IMG/VR virus record: IMGVR_UViG_3300009610_000036
Coordinates: 1-48,314 of that record
Strand: one strand, 5' to 3'
Origin: a virus
DNA: 48,314 nucleotides
A program made the translations under genes and the position numbers. This document shows, piece by piece, positions 29,054 to 37,749 of this stretch. The notes under the pieces were generated by a model. The model was not told where the DNA came from, did no database searches, and was given only the letters and a program-made list of their open reading frames with translations. Each line of letters starts with the position of its first letter. The first letter of the stretch is position 1.

Positions 29054-29692
29054 ATGAAAATTCAAATAGGGAAGATAGTGCTAACAGAAGTAACAAACCA
29101 GAAAGCTATTATCTATCCATACAAGAACAAGACCAAGAAGTATTTGCTACCTGCATTGAAGGTTTATGGGCCTAGATTTACTAACATGATGAATACTGTA
29201 TTTAAGGTAGCTGTAGGCATAGGAGACATGATATGTAGGAATGCAGGTAAAGTACATGAGAAGCATATCTTTATCCTAATAGATACAGCTATAGCTACTG
29301 CTCACTTCTTAGAGTTCATTGTATGGATAAGAACACAGGGCTGCTATGAGGATGATTATCCTTATGGGAATTTACAGAAGTCCACATTACACATGATAAT
29401 CATCAAGTTCCCAGAGGAATTATATGGGGCTTTAGATGAGTTTAATGTGGGTGGGTATAGTAAGATGTACACTGATGTACAGATAAGAAAGTTCTTTGAT
29501 AAGCATCCTGATATACTTAAAGTAGTAGTCAAAGATAGGAACTATGTATTTCAGTTCACAGAGAAGTTGAACAGGATATATGGTACTAACATAGCTGCTA
29601 CTGATTATGAAGGAGAGCTAGATCTCCCGCCTAGGGAAGAACTAGAGATATTTGACCACCATCTCAAGAGAGATAAAAAACAAGAAGAATGA
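29054..29692 (+). CDS. Hypothetical protein
   Basis: A 212-residue protein, alpha/beta with a long helix (FKVAVGIGDMICRNAGKVHEKH, ATAHFLEFIVWIRTQG) and an acidic C-terminus. No motif. It starts 2 bases after the nuclease stop and overlaps the next gene by 4 bases, so they are one unit. A nuclease partner is possible on position alone. Confidence 0.5.
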   Translation: MKIQIGKIVLTEVTNQKAIIYPYKNKTKKYLLPALKVYGPRFTNMMNTVFKVAVGIGDMICRNAGKVHEKHIFILIDTAIATAHFLEFIVWIRTQGCYEDDYPYGNLQKSTLHMIIIKFPEELYGALDEFNVGGYSKMYTDVQIRKFFDKHPDILKVVVKDRNYVFQFTEKLNRIYGTNIAATDYEGELDLPPREELEIFDHHLKRDKKQEE

Positions 29693-30006
29693 ACATACAA
29701 GAAGTGAACTTAACAGAAGATGATTTTAATCTAATCATCAAATCACTTGATTTTCTACCAAGTAAAGACTTACTCAATGTTATGATACGTAGTACAATAA
29801 TAATGGCATTAAGTAACTCTGAAGAAGAGACGAAAAGAAGGCTAGAAGAGGTAATGAAATCTAGTAAAAATGATGAAGCAGAAAGAGGAATACTAAAGGA
29901 AGATATTTCAATCTTAAAAGGAAAGCTAATATTACTGAAACGCTTCCTAGTAGAAAATAGTGCTATTACAGAAGTAAATAACATACTTAAAAAGGAGACA
30001 TTATGA
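29689..30006 (+). CDS. Small coiled-coil protein
   Basis: A 105-residue, almost all-helical protein (EEETKRRLEEVMKSSKNDEAERGILKEDISILKGKLILLKRFLV). It probably forms a coiled coil. It overlaps both neighbours by 4 bases (ATGA-type). No enzyme motif. Confidence 0.5.
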   Translation: MNIQEVNLTEDDFNLIIKSLDFLPSKDLLNVMIRSTIIMALSNSEEETKRRLEEVMKSSKNDEAERGILKEDISILKGKLILLKRFLVENSAITEVNNILKKETL

Positions 30007-30977
30007 ATGAGTTAAGTTTTTTATACAATAAATACAAGGAAAGGGATGTAATCCAAATAAGCGGAGAAGAGCAGGTAAAAATGATAGAGTGGGCAGCAGG
30101 TAAAAAATCAAGTCCAGCAAGTCTAGTTGGAGGCATACAGATTGATCTAAGAGAAATGATGAGGAAGTTAAGTGAGAGAGGATTTATTAGATTCTTAAAT
30201 AAAGGAGTAGTGTTTGTTACACATAGGAGTGACTTTAAGAATGTAAGTGTATATCCATTTGAGTTCATAGATGATGATACCTGTATAATTAGTATCTACA
30301 TTTCTAATCCTAGTTCTACCAATGTTAGCCAGCTTGAGTTACTATGTAAAGCTATAATTAAAAGTAATATAAGTTACATGATAGAAGATGGTAGCTATAA
30401 TCATGCACTTGCACTAGATCATTTAGATGCTGAACTAGAGACAGATAGACTTGATGGACACTTACAAAGCTTTGCTGCTACAGTAGAAGAAGAGCATCCT
30501 GAATTTAAGAGAGGTACACATGAGTACAATCAGGCTATAGTAGAAGCTTACCTACAATCAATAGTAAAGGCACAGATACTATCTGTACTTATTATTAATA
30601 CTTACTTTGTTATGCTAGACAAGGAACAGCTTGTAGCTAAGATAGAACAGAAGAGAGACTTTACAGCTTCAAATAGAAAGGAAGCTAAGAGGTCAAAGAG
30701 GATGCTTACTTATAGGTATGTACCTAAGATACCATCTGATTATAGACCTAGAGCTTTCAATCTGAACTATATACTTGAGAACTGGAGTAGAGCTGGCTTT
30801 AAAAGATTAGTATGGGTGAGGCCAGAGAATGCAGAACTAATAGCAAAGAAAGATAATGGACAGGTTACAACCAGAACTAAGGGAGAACTAGTAGGAGTAG
30901 TAATACCAATTAAACCTACTACTTGCCACAGACAGAAGCCCAATAAGGGAGAACAAGGAGTTAAACAATACACATAA
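30003..30977 (+). CDS. Hypothetical protein
   Basis: A 324-residue protein. The N-terminal half is helical, with RDVIQISGEEQVKMIEWAAG. The C-terminal 85 residues (RMLTYRYVPKIPSDYRP, then NWSRAGFKRLVWVRPENAEL) resemble a common phage C-terminal domain with an R-[AG]-x-x-[RK]-x-x-W-V-R-P core, of unknown function. Shine-Dalgarno AAAGGAG (29991-29997) sits 5 bases before ATG. It shares a base with the next start. Confidence 0.5.
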   Translation: MNELSFLYNKYKERDVIQISGEEQVKMIEWAAGKKSSPASLVGGIQIDLREMMRKLSERGFIRFLNKGVVFVTHRSDFKNVSVYPFEFIDDDTCIISIYISNPSSTNVSQLELLCKAIIKSNISYMIEDGSYNHALALDHLDAELETDRLDGHLQSFAATVEEEHPEFKRGTHEYNQAIVEAYLQSIVKAQILSVLIINTYFVMLDKEQLVAKIEQKRDFTASNRKEAKRSKRMLTYRYVPKIPSDYRPRAFNLNYILENWSRAGFKRLVWVRPENAELIAKKDNGQVTTRTKGELVGVVIPIKPTTCHRQKPNKGEQGVKQYT

Positions 30978-31240
30978 TGAAGAAAGAAACCAAGAAGCCG
31001 GAACTAACTGATGATGAACTCCTCTCTCTAATGATAGAGAGGGGTCTCACAGTAGAAAGAGTAATAGATAATATTATAGATGCTAATGCTATCATAGGTG
31101 TAGGACTAATTACACTAGCAGAAAACCTATATATTTACACCATGTACAATAAGGAACTAAGAAGGGAAGATTTAGACAAGAAAGATAGGGATACAATATA
31201 CAGAAATGCAAGGACTAGGATGATTAGTAGAAGAAGCTAG
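30977..31240 (+). CDS. Small helical protein
   Basis: An 87-residue charged helical protein (MKKETKKPELTDDELLSLMI...). It begins at the last base of the previous stop. No family recognised; the last gene before a 112-base gap ahead of the reductase. Confidence 0.5.
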   Translation: MKKETKKPELTDDELLSLMIERGLTVERVIDNIIDANAIIGVGLITLAENLYIYTMYNKELRREDLDKKDRDTIYRNARTRMISRRS

Positions 31241-31352
31241 TTCAGATTAATCTGAAATCCTGCATCGAGATAAACTTATCCACCTTCTAACTTCTTGATT
31301 TAGAATTTCTTACCTTTATTTTCCTTCCTGTTTTTTTAAAACCTCATTTTCT

Positions 31353-34001
31353 ATGACAACTAACAACTTGCCTAGCAATTTGCTAGAGTACTTTAGCCAT
31401 GATTTAATGGCGGCGGATGTTTGGAAAGATAAGTATGCAATCAGAAATGATAAGGGTGAATTAGAAGAAGAGACACCAGCTGATATGCACAGAAGGCTAG
31501 CCAGAGAGTTTGCAAGGATAGAGGTGAGTTACCAAGATAAGGAGAAGAATTGTTCCCAATTATACATAAATCAGTTGTCTGAGTTTGGGTTAGAGTTACA
31601 TAGTAAAAGAGTTCATCAATCTTTGCAGGAGATACAAGATGAACTCTTTTCTTACTTTGACAAGTTCAAGTATATAGTTCCTCAAGGTAGTATAATGGCT
31701 AACTTGGGGAACAAGTATGTATTTGGGTCTCTCTCTAATTGCTTTGGTATAGCTCCACCTATGGATAGCTATGCAGGTATAATGAGAACTGATGAACATA
31801 TAGCCCATCTAGAGAAAAGAAGAGGTGGGGTAGGTACTCATCTTAATAACTTACGACCTTATAAAGCTCCAGTATCCAATGCTGCAAGATCATCAACAGG
31901 AGTAACCTCATTTGCAGAGAGGTTCTCTAACACTACAAGAGAGGTTGCCCAGGAAGGCAGAAGAGGTGCTCTCATGTTACTCCTGTCTTGTAAGCATCCT
32001 GATATATTTAAGTTTGTAACCATGAAGGATGATAAGACTAAGGTTACAGGAGCTAATGTGAGTGTGATGCTAACAGATGAGTTCATGGAAGCTGTCAAGA
32101 ACAATGGAGACTTTCATTGTAGGTTTCCAATAGATGATGACCTGAACAGATTCTCTGACTACAGAGAGAAGACTAAGGAAGGTATCATAGATGGGTATAA
32201 TAATATAGTATCATGTGCAGTAGGTAAAGATGGATATGTTACTCATGTGATGAAGATACATGCCAGAGAGTTATTCGACTTGATAGCAGAGATGGCATGG
32301 AAGAATGGAGAGCCAGGTGTAGCCTTCATAGATAGGATTACAAGCTATGCTCCTGATGGAGTATATGAACAGTATGAACCAGAGCTTTGCAATCCTTGTG
32401 GAGAACAATGGTTTCATAGGAATGATACATGTAGGCTTATAGCTACTAATCTATTTAGCTTTGTTAAGTTACCTTTTACTGAAGACTCATACATAGATTT
32501 CAACCTTATGTATGAGACTTTTTATATGCAGCAGAGATTAGGCGATGACCTAGTTGACCTAGAAGTAGAGTACATAGATAGGATATTGAATAAGCTAGAT
32601 AGAGACCCTGAGCCATTGGATATTAAGATAACAGAGATAAATCTATGGCAGAATATAAGGGAATTAGCTAAGAATGGTAGGAGGACAGGTAGTGGCTTTA
32701 CTGCTTTAGGAGATATGTTAGCTGCATTAAATATGAAGTATGGTAGTGATGATGCTTTAGAGATGGTAGAGCTTGTGATGAAAACTAAGATGGAAGCAGA
32801 GTTAGATGCTAGTGTAGATTTAGCTCTACTTAGGGGAACATTTGTAGGATGGGATAGGACTAAGGAGTTTAGTGTAGATGAAGATAACAATATGTTTGGG
32901 CAGAATAAATTCTATGAGTTTATAGTAGCTAAGTTTCCAGATGTAGCTCAGAGAATGGCTAACTTTGGAAGAAGGAATGTAAGCTGGAGTACAGTTGCTC
33001 CTACAGGTACAGTATCATTGATGACACAGACTACAGGTGGACTTGAGCCTTTGTTTAAAGCTTTCTATATAAGAAGGAAGAAGATCAATGCTAATGAAGA
33101 AGGAGCAAGGATAGACTTTACAGACCAGAATGGAGATAGTTGGCAGGAGTATGCTGTGTTACACCCTAAGTTCAAAGAGTGGTTAGAGATACGCTATCCT
33201 GAGCCAGCTCTAATTACTAGAAAAGAAGATTTAGTCACAGCATTTGCTAAGTCACCTTGGTTCATGAGTCAGGCAGAAGATGTAAGCTGGGAAGCTAGGA
33301 TAAGATTACAGGCTGTAATACAAGACTATACCTCTAATGCTATAAGCTCTACTATTAATCTACCTACTAAAGTAGGACAAAATGTAGTTAAAGATATATA
33401 TGACATGGCTTGGAAGAATGGTCTCAAGGGAGTTACTGTATATAGAGAAGGGAGTAGAAGTGGAGTACTGATTAGTGAGCCAGTAGCACAGGTAGATGAA
33501 TTTGGATATACTGATTCAATAAAGAGACCAAGTAGCTTGAAGGCTAACTATTGGCCTGTAATGTCAGAAGGTCATAACTATGGTGTGGTAGTAGGATTAT
33601 TGAATGATAAACCATATGAGATATTTGCTTTCCCTGCTCCTATTCACTATGAGAATACTACAGGGGAAGTTACTAAGATAAATGGTAGTCATTATAAGTT
33701 CAATTCTAACAGATATACTATAGACCACTTAGAAGTATCACAAGCACCTACAGATATACAGGTTCTAACTAGGTTTACTTCAGGTATGTTAAGACATGGG
33801 ATGAATCCTAGGTACATAATAGACCAAGTAGAGAAGGCTAATGTGGGAGTAGTCTCCTTTGGTAAGGCAATAACAAGAGTACTTAAACAATATATACCAG
33901 ATGGAACAACAGGAGAAAAATGCCCCAAATGTGGACAAGCTACTATTGTATATCAGGAAGGATGCAGAAAATGTAGTTCCTGTGGGCACTCTGCTTGTTA
34001 G
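31353..34001 (+). CDS. nrdJ: Class II (adenosylcobalamin) ribonucleotide reductase
   Basis: An 882-residue protein that makes deoxyribonucleotides using adenosylcobalamin and needs no oxygen, fitting the gut. Motifs: redox Cys130 in LSNCFG, substrate-binding LEKRRGGVGTHL, radical-site NPCGEQ with Cys349 and Glu351, and APTGTVSLMTQTTGGLEP. The C-terminus has Cys-x2-Cys, Cys-x2-Cys and a final Cys that recycles the active site. Its upstream gap has TACCTTTA (31311-31318), close to a -7 box. An HNH gene follows 13 bases after the stop; the reductase is not interrupted. Confidence 0.92.
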   Translation: MTTNNLPSNLLEYFSHDLMAADVWKDKYAIRNDKGELEEETPADMHRRLAREFARIEVSYQDKEKNCSQLYINQLSEFGLELHSKRVHQSLQEIQDELFSYFDKFKYIVPQGSIMANLGNKYVFGSLSNCFGIAPPMDSYAGIMRTDEHIAHLEKRRGGVGTHLNNLRPYKAPVSNAARSSTGVTSFAERFSNTTREVAQEGRRGALMLLLSCKHPDIFKFVTMKDDKTKVTGANVSVMLTDEFMEAVKNNGDFHCRFPIDDDLNRFSDYREKTKEGIIDGYNNIVSCAVGKDGYVTHVMKIHARELFDLIAEMAWKNGEPGVAFIDRITSYAPDGVYEQYEPELCNPCGEQWFHRNDTCRLIATNLFSFVKLPFTEDSYIDFNLMYETFYMQQRLGDDLVDLEVEYIDRILNKLDRDPEPLDIKITEINLWQNIRELAKNGRRTGSGFTALGDMLAALNMKYGSDDALEMVELVMKTKMEAELDASVDLALLRGTFVGWDRTKEFSVDEDNNMFGQNKFYEFIVAKFPDVAQRMANFGRRNVSWSTVAPTGTVSLMTQTTGGLEPLFKAFYIRRKKINANEEGARIDFTDQNGDSWQEYAVLHPKFKEWLEIRYPEPALITRKEDLVTAFAKSPWFMSQAEDVSWEARIRLQAVIQDYTSNAISSTINLPTKVGQNVVKDIYDMAWKNGLKGVTVYREGSRSGVLISEPVAQVDEFGYTDSIKRPSSLKANYWPVMSEGHNYGVVVGLLNDKPYEIFAFPAPIHYENTTGEVTKINGSHYKFNSNRYTIDHLEVSQAPTDIQVLTRFTSGMLRHGMNPRYIIDQVEKANVGVVSFGKAITRVLKQYIPDGTTGEKCPKCGQATIVYQEGCRKCSSCGHSAC

Positions 34002-34014
34002 AAAACTATAGGTT

Positions 34015-34557
34015 ATGAATAACAATATAAAACATAGCCCCGTAATTGGGGCTATCTACGGGCAGTGGACTGTTATCTCTGATAGGACAAAAGTTAATAG
34101 TAGTAAAGACAGGAATATGTACTGGCATGTTAGATGTTCTTGTGGTGCTGAAACATTTAGAGGAGCTTATACACTAGTAAATGGTAAAACTAAAGCTTGT
34201 ATGTCATGTGCCAAAACAGTATTCAATGAGGATACCTATATAGCTAGATATTTCAAATGGAAGGTACAGGAAAGAGCTAGTAATAATGGATTTGAATGTA
34301 GTATAGATGTGAAGTATCTAGAAGAACTATTTTCTAAGCAGGATGGTAAATGTGCAATATCAGGAGTACCTCTTAAATTTGAAAGATACAAAGAGATACA
34401 TAAATCTACAGCTTCACTTGACAGGATAGATAATAGCCTAGGATATGTAAGAGGGAATGTGCAATGGGTACATAAAGATGTTAATATGGCTAGAGGGTCT
34501 ATGAGTCAAGAATCATTCATCAAGATGTGTAAAATAATAGCACAGTACAATGGATAA
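34015..34557 (+). CDS. HNH endonuclease, free-standing homing type
   Basis: A 180-residue protein. The N-terminal half has a zinc-finger-like WHVRCSCGAETFRG...CMSCAK, and the HNH core is ASLDRIDNSLGYVRGNVQWVHKDVNMARGSMS, the usual sequence of phage homing HNH proteins. It sits 13 bases after the reductase gene and before the split dUTPase, within a nucleotide-metabolism operon, a preferred place for homing genes. Its target may be the nearby reductase or dUTPase gene. Confidence 0.85.
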   Translation: MNNNIKHSPVIGAIYGQWTVISDRTKVNSSKDRNMYWHVRCSCGAETFRGAYTLVNGKTKACMSCAKTVFNEDTYIARYFKWKVQERASNNGFECSIDVKYLEELFSKQDGKCAISGVPLKFERYKEIHKSTASLDRIDNSLGYVRGNVQWVHKDVNMARGSMSQESFIKMCKIIAQYNG

Positions 34558-34711
34558 ACCAGAAGAAAATATAATAGTCCATGTGGAGAGTCAAAATGCT
34601 AGCTTGATAGAACTACTTACAGGCTGGAATATCCTTTATGTCCAAATGTTATTTAAACTACAGGAGCTAATAGACAATGAAAACAACAATCTTAAAAGCA
34701 AGTCCACTTAA
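34550..34711 (+). CDS. Small hypothetical protein
   Basis: A 53-residue frame beginning MDKPEENIIVHVESQNASLI at an ATG inside the HNH stop (8-base overlap) and ending inside the next gene (35-base overlap). Part of it reads as a helix (TGWNILYVQMLFKLQELID). It fits the compact packing here, but support is limited to the open frame and the ATG overlap. Confidence 0.4.
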   Translation: MDKPEENIIVHVESQNASLIELLTGWNILYVQMLFKLQELIDNENNNLKSKST

Positions 34712-35027
34712 TAATGTGAGGCACACAGAGTTTGACACCTTCCTACAATGGGTAGAAGGTACAGCTCTTTTTGATGCTATAAAGCATCTATCAGATAAGC
34801 CTAATGTAAGGATAGATGCCTTCACAGAAAATGAGATGCTAGTACTAGAGATGCATGGAGAAAAGAAGATAGAGAAGGCTACTGACTTACCTAAAGAGAT
34901 ACTACTTAAGTTCTGGCAAAACTCTCCTTGGTGGATAGAACCAGAGGAGATGCGTACACAGAAAGTAGTGGATATGCAAGATTACATAACTAAACAAATA
35001 GAGTACCACTATGGAAATAAAGTTTAA
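34677..35027 (+). CDS. Hypothetical protein
   Basis: A 116-residue protein: strand-helix start (MKTTILKASPLNNVRHTEFDTFLQWVEG), a segment VRIDAFTENEMLVLEMHG, and a Trp-rich helix (ILLKFWQNSPWWIEPEEM). No family recognised. The last 17 bases overlap the dUTPase start. Confidence 0.55.
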   Translation: MKTTILKASPLNNVRHTEFDTFLQWVEGTALFDAIKHLSDKPNVRIDAFTENEMLVLEMHGEKKIEKATDLPKEILLKFWQNSPWWIEPEEMRTQKVVDMQDYITKQIEYHYGNKV

Positions 35028-35343
35028 AAGGAAGCATGATGGGGTACATATCCCTAAGTATGCTACAGATGGAAGTGCAGGCTTTGACCTAAGAGTAGAC
35101 AGTTTCAAGACATATTATCAGGATGGTAATGCAACTCCAAGAGACTTTACAACTGACCCTAATATACCTAGAGATGGAGAAGAGATACAGACTATGTATA
35201 TGTTCCCGGGTTCAAGATTACTTATAATGTGTGGCTTTAAGATAGCTATACCTTGTGGGTATGCAATGGATATAAGACCTAGGAGTGGCTTAGCCTTACT
35301 TAAAGGGATAGCAGTATTAAATAGTCCTGGGACTATAGACTCT
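35011..35343 (+). CDS. dut: dUTPase, exon 1 (gene split by group I intron)
   Basis: The first 111 codons of a trimeric dUTPase, which turns dUTP into dUMP, keeping uracil out of DNA and feeding thymidylate synthesis. Motif 1 ATDGSAGFDLRVD; motif 2 IRPRSGLALL; motif 3 begins NSPGTIDS and is cut there. Unspliced, the frame ends at 35355 after four extra codons, giving a protein without motifs 4 and 5. Joined to exon 2 it reads GTIDS-DYRGE, the family motif 3. The spliced protein is 173 residues, slightly above usual (about 150). Confidence 0.9.
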
Positions 35344-36107
35344 AAACAGAATTAAAGGATTACTCTTATGGTAGTAGCTTGTGTAATATGTGGCAAAGAA
35401 CTTAAAGTTAAACCTTATAGGATTAAGAGACTAAAAGGTGGTAAGATAACTTGTAGCCTAGAGTGTACCTATAAATTAAAGGAAGAAACTATGTCAGGTG
35501 AGAATAACCATCAATATGGTTTAACAGGACATAATAATTCTTCATTTAAAAATGAAGATACACTTACTAATTATGGTTATTTGTTAGAATACTGTCCTAA
35601 TCATCCTAGACCACATGACCAACATGTACAAGGTACTAGAGTTAAGAAGCATAGGCTAGTTGTAGAAAGAAACTATAAGTTATTTGACAGTAAGTTCTTT
35701 GAAGAAGTAGATGGATGGATAGTCCTTAAAGAAGGATATGATGTTCATCACAAAGATGAGAACAAGCTTAATAATGATATTTCTAACTTAGAGATATTAA
35801 GTAGAGCTGAACATACTAGTTTGCACAATAACAAGCATGAGATCATAAGAGATAGTTCTAATGGTAGAATAATTGGAGTCTTTAAATTGGGTGAATTGCT
35901 GGAAAATCCTGAAGAGGACAATCAGCAGCCAAGCTAGGTAGGGATACCTAGAAGGTTCAACGACTAATAGCATACCACTAGAACAGTGATGAAGCTAACA
36001 CGAGTGCCCAACAACTTAGAAAGAAAGTTGATGATATAGTCTGAACTGCATGTATAACAAAAGAAGATGCAGACGTTAGGATAAAGAGCCTAGCGATAAC
36101 AAAATTG
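35344..36107 (+). ncRNA. Group I self-splicing intron in dut
   Basis: A 764-base intron with borders set by the dUTPase reading frame: exon 1 ends in T (35343) and the intron ends in G (36107), as in group I introns. The 3' part carries the GTTCAACGACTA type conserved strand (35955-35966) and GATATAGTCTGA (36033-36044), where GACTA and TAGTC form the P7 pairing. It contains an HNH gene (35368-35937). It interrupts motif 3, the catalytic site, as is typical. The P1 pairing to the exon could not be placed with certainty. Confidence 0.85.
35368..35937 (+). CDS. Intron-encoded HNH homing endonuclease
   Basis: A 189-residue protein inside the dut intron, starting 24 bases into it. The N-terminus has a zinc-finger-like CVICGKELKVKPYRIKRLKGG...CSLEC; residues about 118-148 hold the HNH core GYDVHHKDENKLNNDISNLEILSRAEHTSLHN (D-x-H-H-K, N-L, H). 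Such enzymes cut the intronless dut allele and copy the intron into it. The gene ends before the catalytic 3' intron core, so intron splicing and the coding frame do not conflict. Confidence 0.9.
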   Translation: MVVACVICGKELKVKPYRIKRLKGGKITCSLECTYKLKEETMSGENNHQYGLTGHNNSSFKNEDTLTNYGYLLEYCPNHPRPHDQHVQGTRVKKHRLVVERNYKLFDSKFFEEVDGWIVLKEGYDVHHKDENKLNNDISNLEILSRAEHTSLHNNKHEIIRDSSNGRIIGVFKLGELLENPEEDNQQPS

Positions 36108-36296
36108 GATTACAGAGGAGAGATAGGAGTAATACTTGTTAACCATTCTAGGGATATAGTCTATATAACTAAAGGAGACAAGGTAGCACAGGGAGTAATC
36201 ATTAAGGTTGAAACAGCAGAATTTAAGTTAGCTGACCATCTACCTGAAACTGCAAGAGCAGAGAATGGGTATGGCAGTACCGATATTGTAAACTAG
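36108..36296 (+). CDS. dut: dUTPase, exon 2
   Basis: The last 62 codons of the split dUTPase. It begins DYRGEIGVILVN (rest of motif 3), then GDKVAQGVIIK (motif 4) and ARAENGYGSTD (motif 5, the Gly-rich loop that closes over the nucleotide). A TTG at 36105 could open this frame alone but would start in the middle of motif 3, so splicing is far more likely. Confidence 0.88.
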   Translation, partial: DYRGEIGVILVNHSRDIVYITKGDKVAQGVIIKVETAEFKLADHLPETARAENGYGSTDIVN

Positions 36297-36343
36297 GTTC
36301 GTGTACTTTTGATTTTTATTATGGCAACGTTTAAAAACAGAGA

Positions 36344-36377
36344 GAGGGTGGTAGTCTTGCCACTCTCCTTTTTTTTT
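36344..36377 (+). terminator. Rho-independent terminator
   Basis: GAGGGTGG (36344-36351) with CCACTCTC (36360-36367), one G-T pair, followed by nine T. It ends the reductase-dUTPase transcript. Confidence 0.8.
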
Positions 36378-36400
36378 ATCTTTAACTTAAACTTAAAACT

Positions 36401-36766
36401 ATGATTATAACTATAAATGCCCTGAAGGTTGCTGAAACACTTGCTAGTGTAGATGAAGATGAGGAACAATCAAGGATAGATTTTTACTTTGAGATACTAA
36501 CTAATGCTAACATAGATGGCTGGTATCTAACAGAGAAGATGAAGCCAGAGCCAGCACTAGAGGTACTTGGTTACCATGAGAAGTGGATAGATAAGGAGTT
36601 TAACCCTGATGGTATATGTGTATGCTTCATGCAAGATGATAAGATATGGTTTATGGCTAAGTGGTGTAATGACCATGATGAATGGAGAACTGTAGAGTGT
36701 GACACTAACTACTTAACACCTAATCCTACACACTGGAGAGCTAAACCAATAACACCCACACAATAA
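36401..36766 (+). CDS. Hypothetical protein
   Basis: A 121-residue protein: MIITINALKVAETLASVDEDEEQSRIDFYFEIL, then NPDGICVCFMQDDKIWFMAKW. No family recognised. The start follows an A-rich stretch after the terminator, so it begins a new unit of four rightward genes ending at the convergence point. Confidence 0.55.
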   Translation: MIITINALKVAETLASVDEDEEQSRIDFYFEILTNANIDGWYLTEKMKPEPALEVLGYHEKWIDKEFNPDGICVCFMQDDKIWFMAKWCNDHDEWRTVECDTNYLTPNPTHWRAKPITPTQ

Positions 36767-36777
36767 ATCCAATAATT

Positions 36778-37092
36778 ATGATAACCACAAAACAGAAAAC
36801 AATGATTAAATTAGAGCCAAATGGCAGAGGTTTCCTTAGTGGAAGCTTTGTAGACAGCAATGGAGGCTTATGCTCTATCCAGAAGTCAAGCAGAGCATCA
36901 GGTGATTTCATCTGGTTAGGAGTTGATAACCCAAAGATACTTATTACTGAAGATGAAGCAATAGGTAAGTATGTAGAGGTAGACCTACCTAGTAACTGGA
37001 CTGCTAAGAGCAGGATGCACCTATCAATGGAGCAAGTGAGAGACTTACTCCCTATGCTACAGAAGTTTGCAGATAGTGGAAGGCTACGATAG
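36778..37092 (+). CDS. Hypothetical protein
   Basis: A 104-residue beta-rich protein (MIKLEPNGRGFLSGSFVDSNGGLCSIQKSSRASGDFIWLGVD), then HLSMEQVRDLLPMLQKFADSG as a C-terminal helix. An ATG at 36801 (MIKLEPN) is an equally possible start. The order of an S-S-G-rich strand domain plus a short helix occurs in small phage proteins of unknown role. Confidence 0.55.
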   Translation: MITTKQKTMIKLEPNGRGFLSGSFVDSNGGLCSIQKSSRASGDFIWLGVDNPKILITEDEAIGKYVEVDLPSNWTAKSRMHLSMEQVRDLLPMLQKFADSGRLR

Positions 37093-37111
37093 CTCCCTTT
37101 CTTTTGAAGCT

Positions 37112-37360
37112 ATGAGAATACTTATCATCATATTGTTACTAATAGGCTGTAGTGTCATCAAGAAACCTGGTGGCACTACTGATTCTACTATAGTGACAAT
37201 AGACTCAATACATACTACAGTTGATGGTAAGGATAGCGTTATACATAGGAATAGGAGTGTACATATTACCCATGAATCTACTTACAATCTGAAGCCTTTT
37301 TTCTGGTATCTTCTCTTCATTATTGTAGCTGCAACAACATTTTTCATAATCAAAAAATAG
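37112..37360 (+). CDS. Candidate unimolecular spanin (lipoprotein with C-terminal anchor)
   Basis: An 82-residue protein. The N-terminus MRILIIILLLIGCSV is a short lipoprotein signal with lipobox L-I-G-C, so Cys would be lipidated at the outer membrane. After a polar, Thr/Ser-rich stretch (about 45 residues) comes a C-terminal inner-membrane segment (FFWYLLFIIVAATTFFII) and KK. This is the plan of a u-spanin, as in T1 gp11, which joins and fuses the two membranes in the last step of lysis. ATG 37112 is preferred over 37067 because the longer start would bury the lipobox. Confidence 0.65.
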   Translation: MRILIIILLLIGCSVIKKPGGTTDSTIVTIDSIHTTVDGKDSVIHRNRSVHITHESTYNLKPFFWYLLFIIVAATTFFIIKK

Positions 37361-37367
37361 TAATTTT

Positions 37368-37718
37368 ATGGTGCTAGATAGACTAGGAAACTGTCCTCAT
37401 TGTGGGTACAGTTGGAAGTACAATGATGTGTTTGCTCATATAGTCAAGATGGATGTCTTCTCTGATAAGCAGAAAGCAGAGATGAAAGAGATAGCTAAGA
37501 AGAACTTTGCCTGGGATGAAAATAATCCTACCAGTTTTAGTAGGGTAATTTTACATGATACTGATGGAAAGGTACTATATCAATGCCCAAGTTATAGGTG
37601 TAATCATGTATTTGATACAGTTAATGATAAGGAATACTCTGATATGGTAGCTTATACCCTAGGAAAAGAGTTTGGAAAAGAGAAGGAGTGGGAGGAAGGA
37701 GATGACCCACCATTCTAA
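37368..37718 (+). CDS. Zinc-ribbon-containing protein
   Basis: A 116-residue protein. CPHCGYSWKYNDVF (9-22) and YQCPSYRCNHVFD (about 70-82) form a split zinc ribbon, with Cys-x2-Cys and Cys-x4-Cys pairs about 60 residues apart. The helical insert between them (DVFSDKQKAEMKEIAKKNF) is charged; the C-terminus is acidic. It probably binds zinc; its partner is unknown. It is the last rightward gene before the bidirectional terminator. Confidence 0.6.
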   Translation: MVLDRLGNCPHCGYSWKYNDVFAHIVKMDVFSDKQKAEMKEIAKKNFAWDENNPTSFSRVILHDTDGKVLYQCPSYRCNHVFDTVNDKEYSDMVAYTLGKEFGKEKEWEEGDDPPF

Positions 37719-37749
37719 TATACATAGGTAGTTAAACTTCGATTAAAAA

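Noticed and set aside
31353-34557. An intron or intein in the reductase linked to the following HNH gene
   Set aside because: The reductase frame runs uninterrupted with all motifs and its C-terminal Cys cluster; the HNH gene lies wholly after the stop.
36105-36296. A separate small gene starting at TTG 36105
   Set aside because: It begins in the middle of dUTPase motif 3 and completes exon 1 exactly when the 764-base insert is removed.
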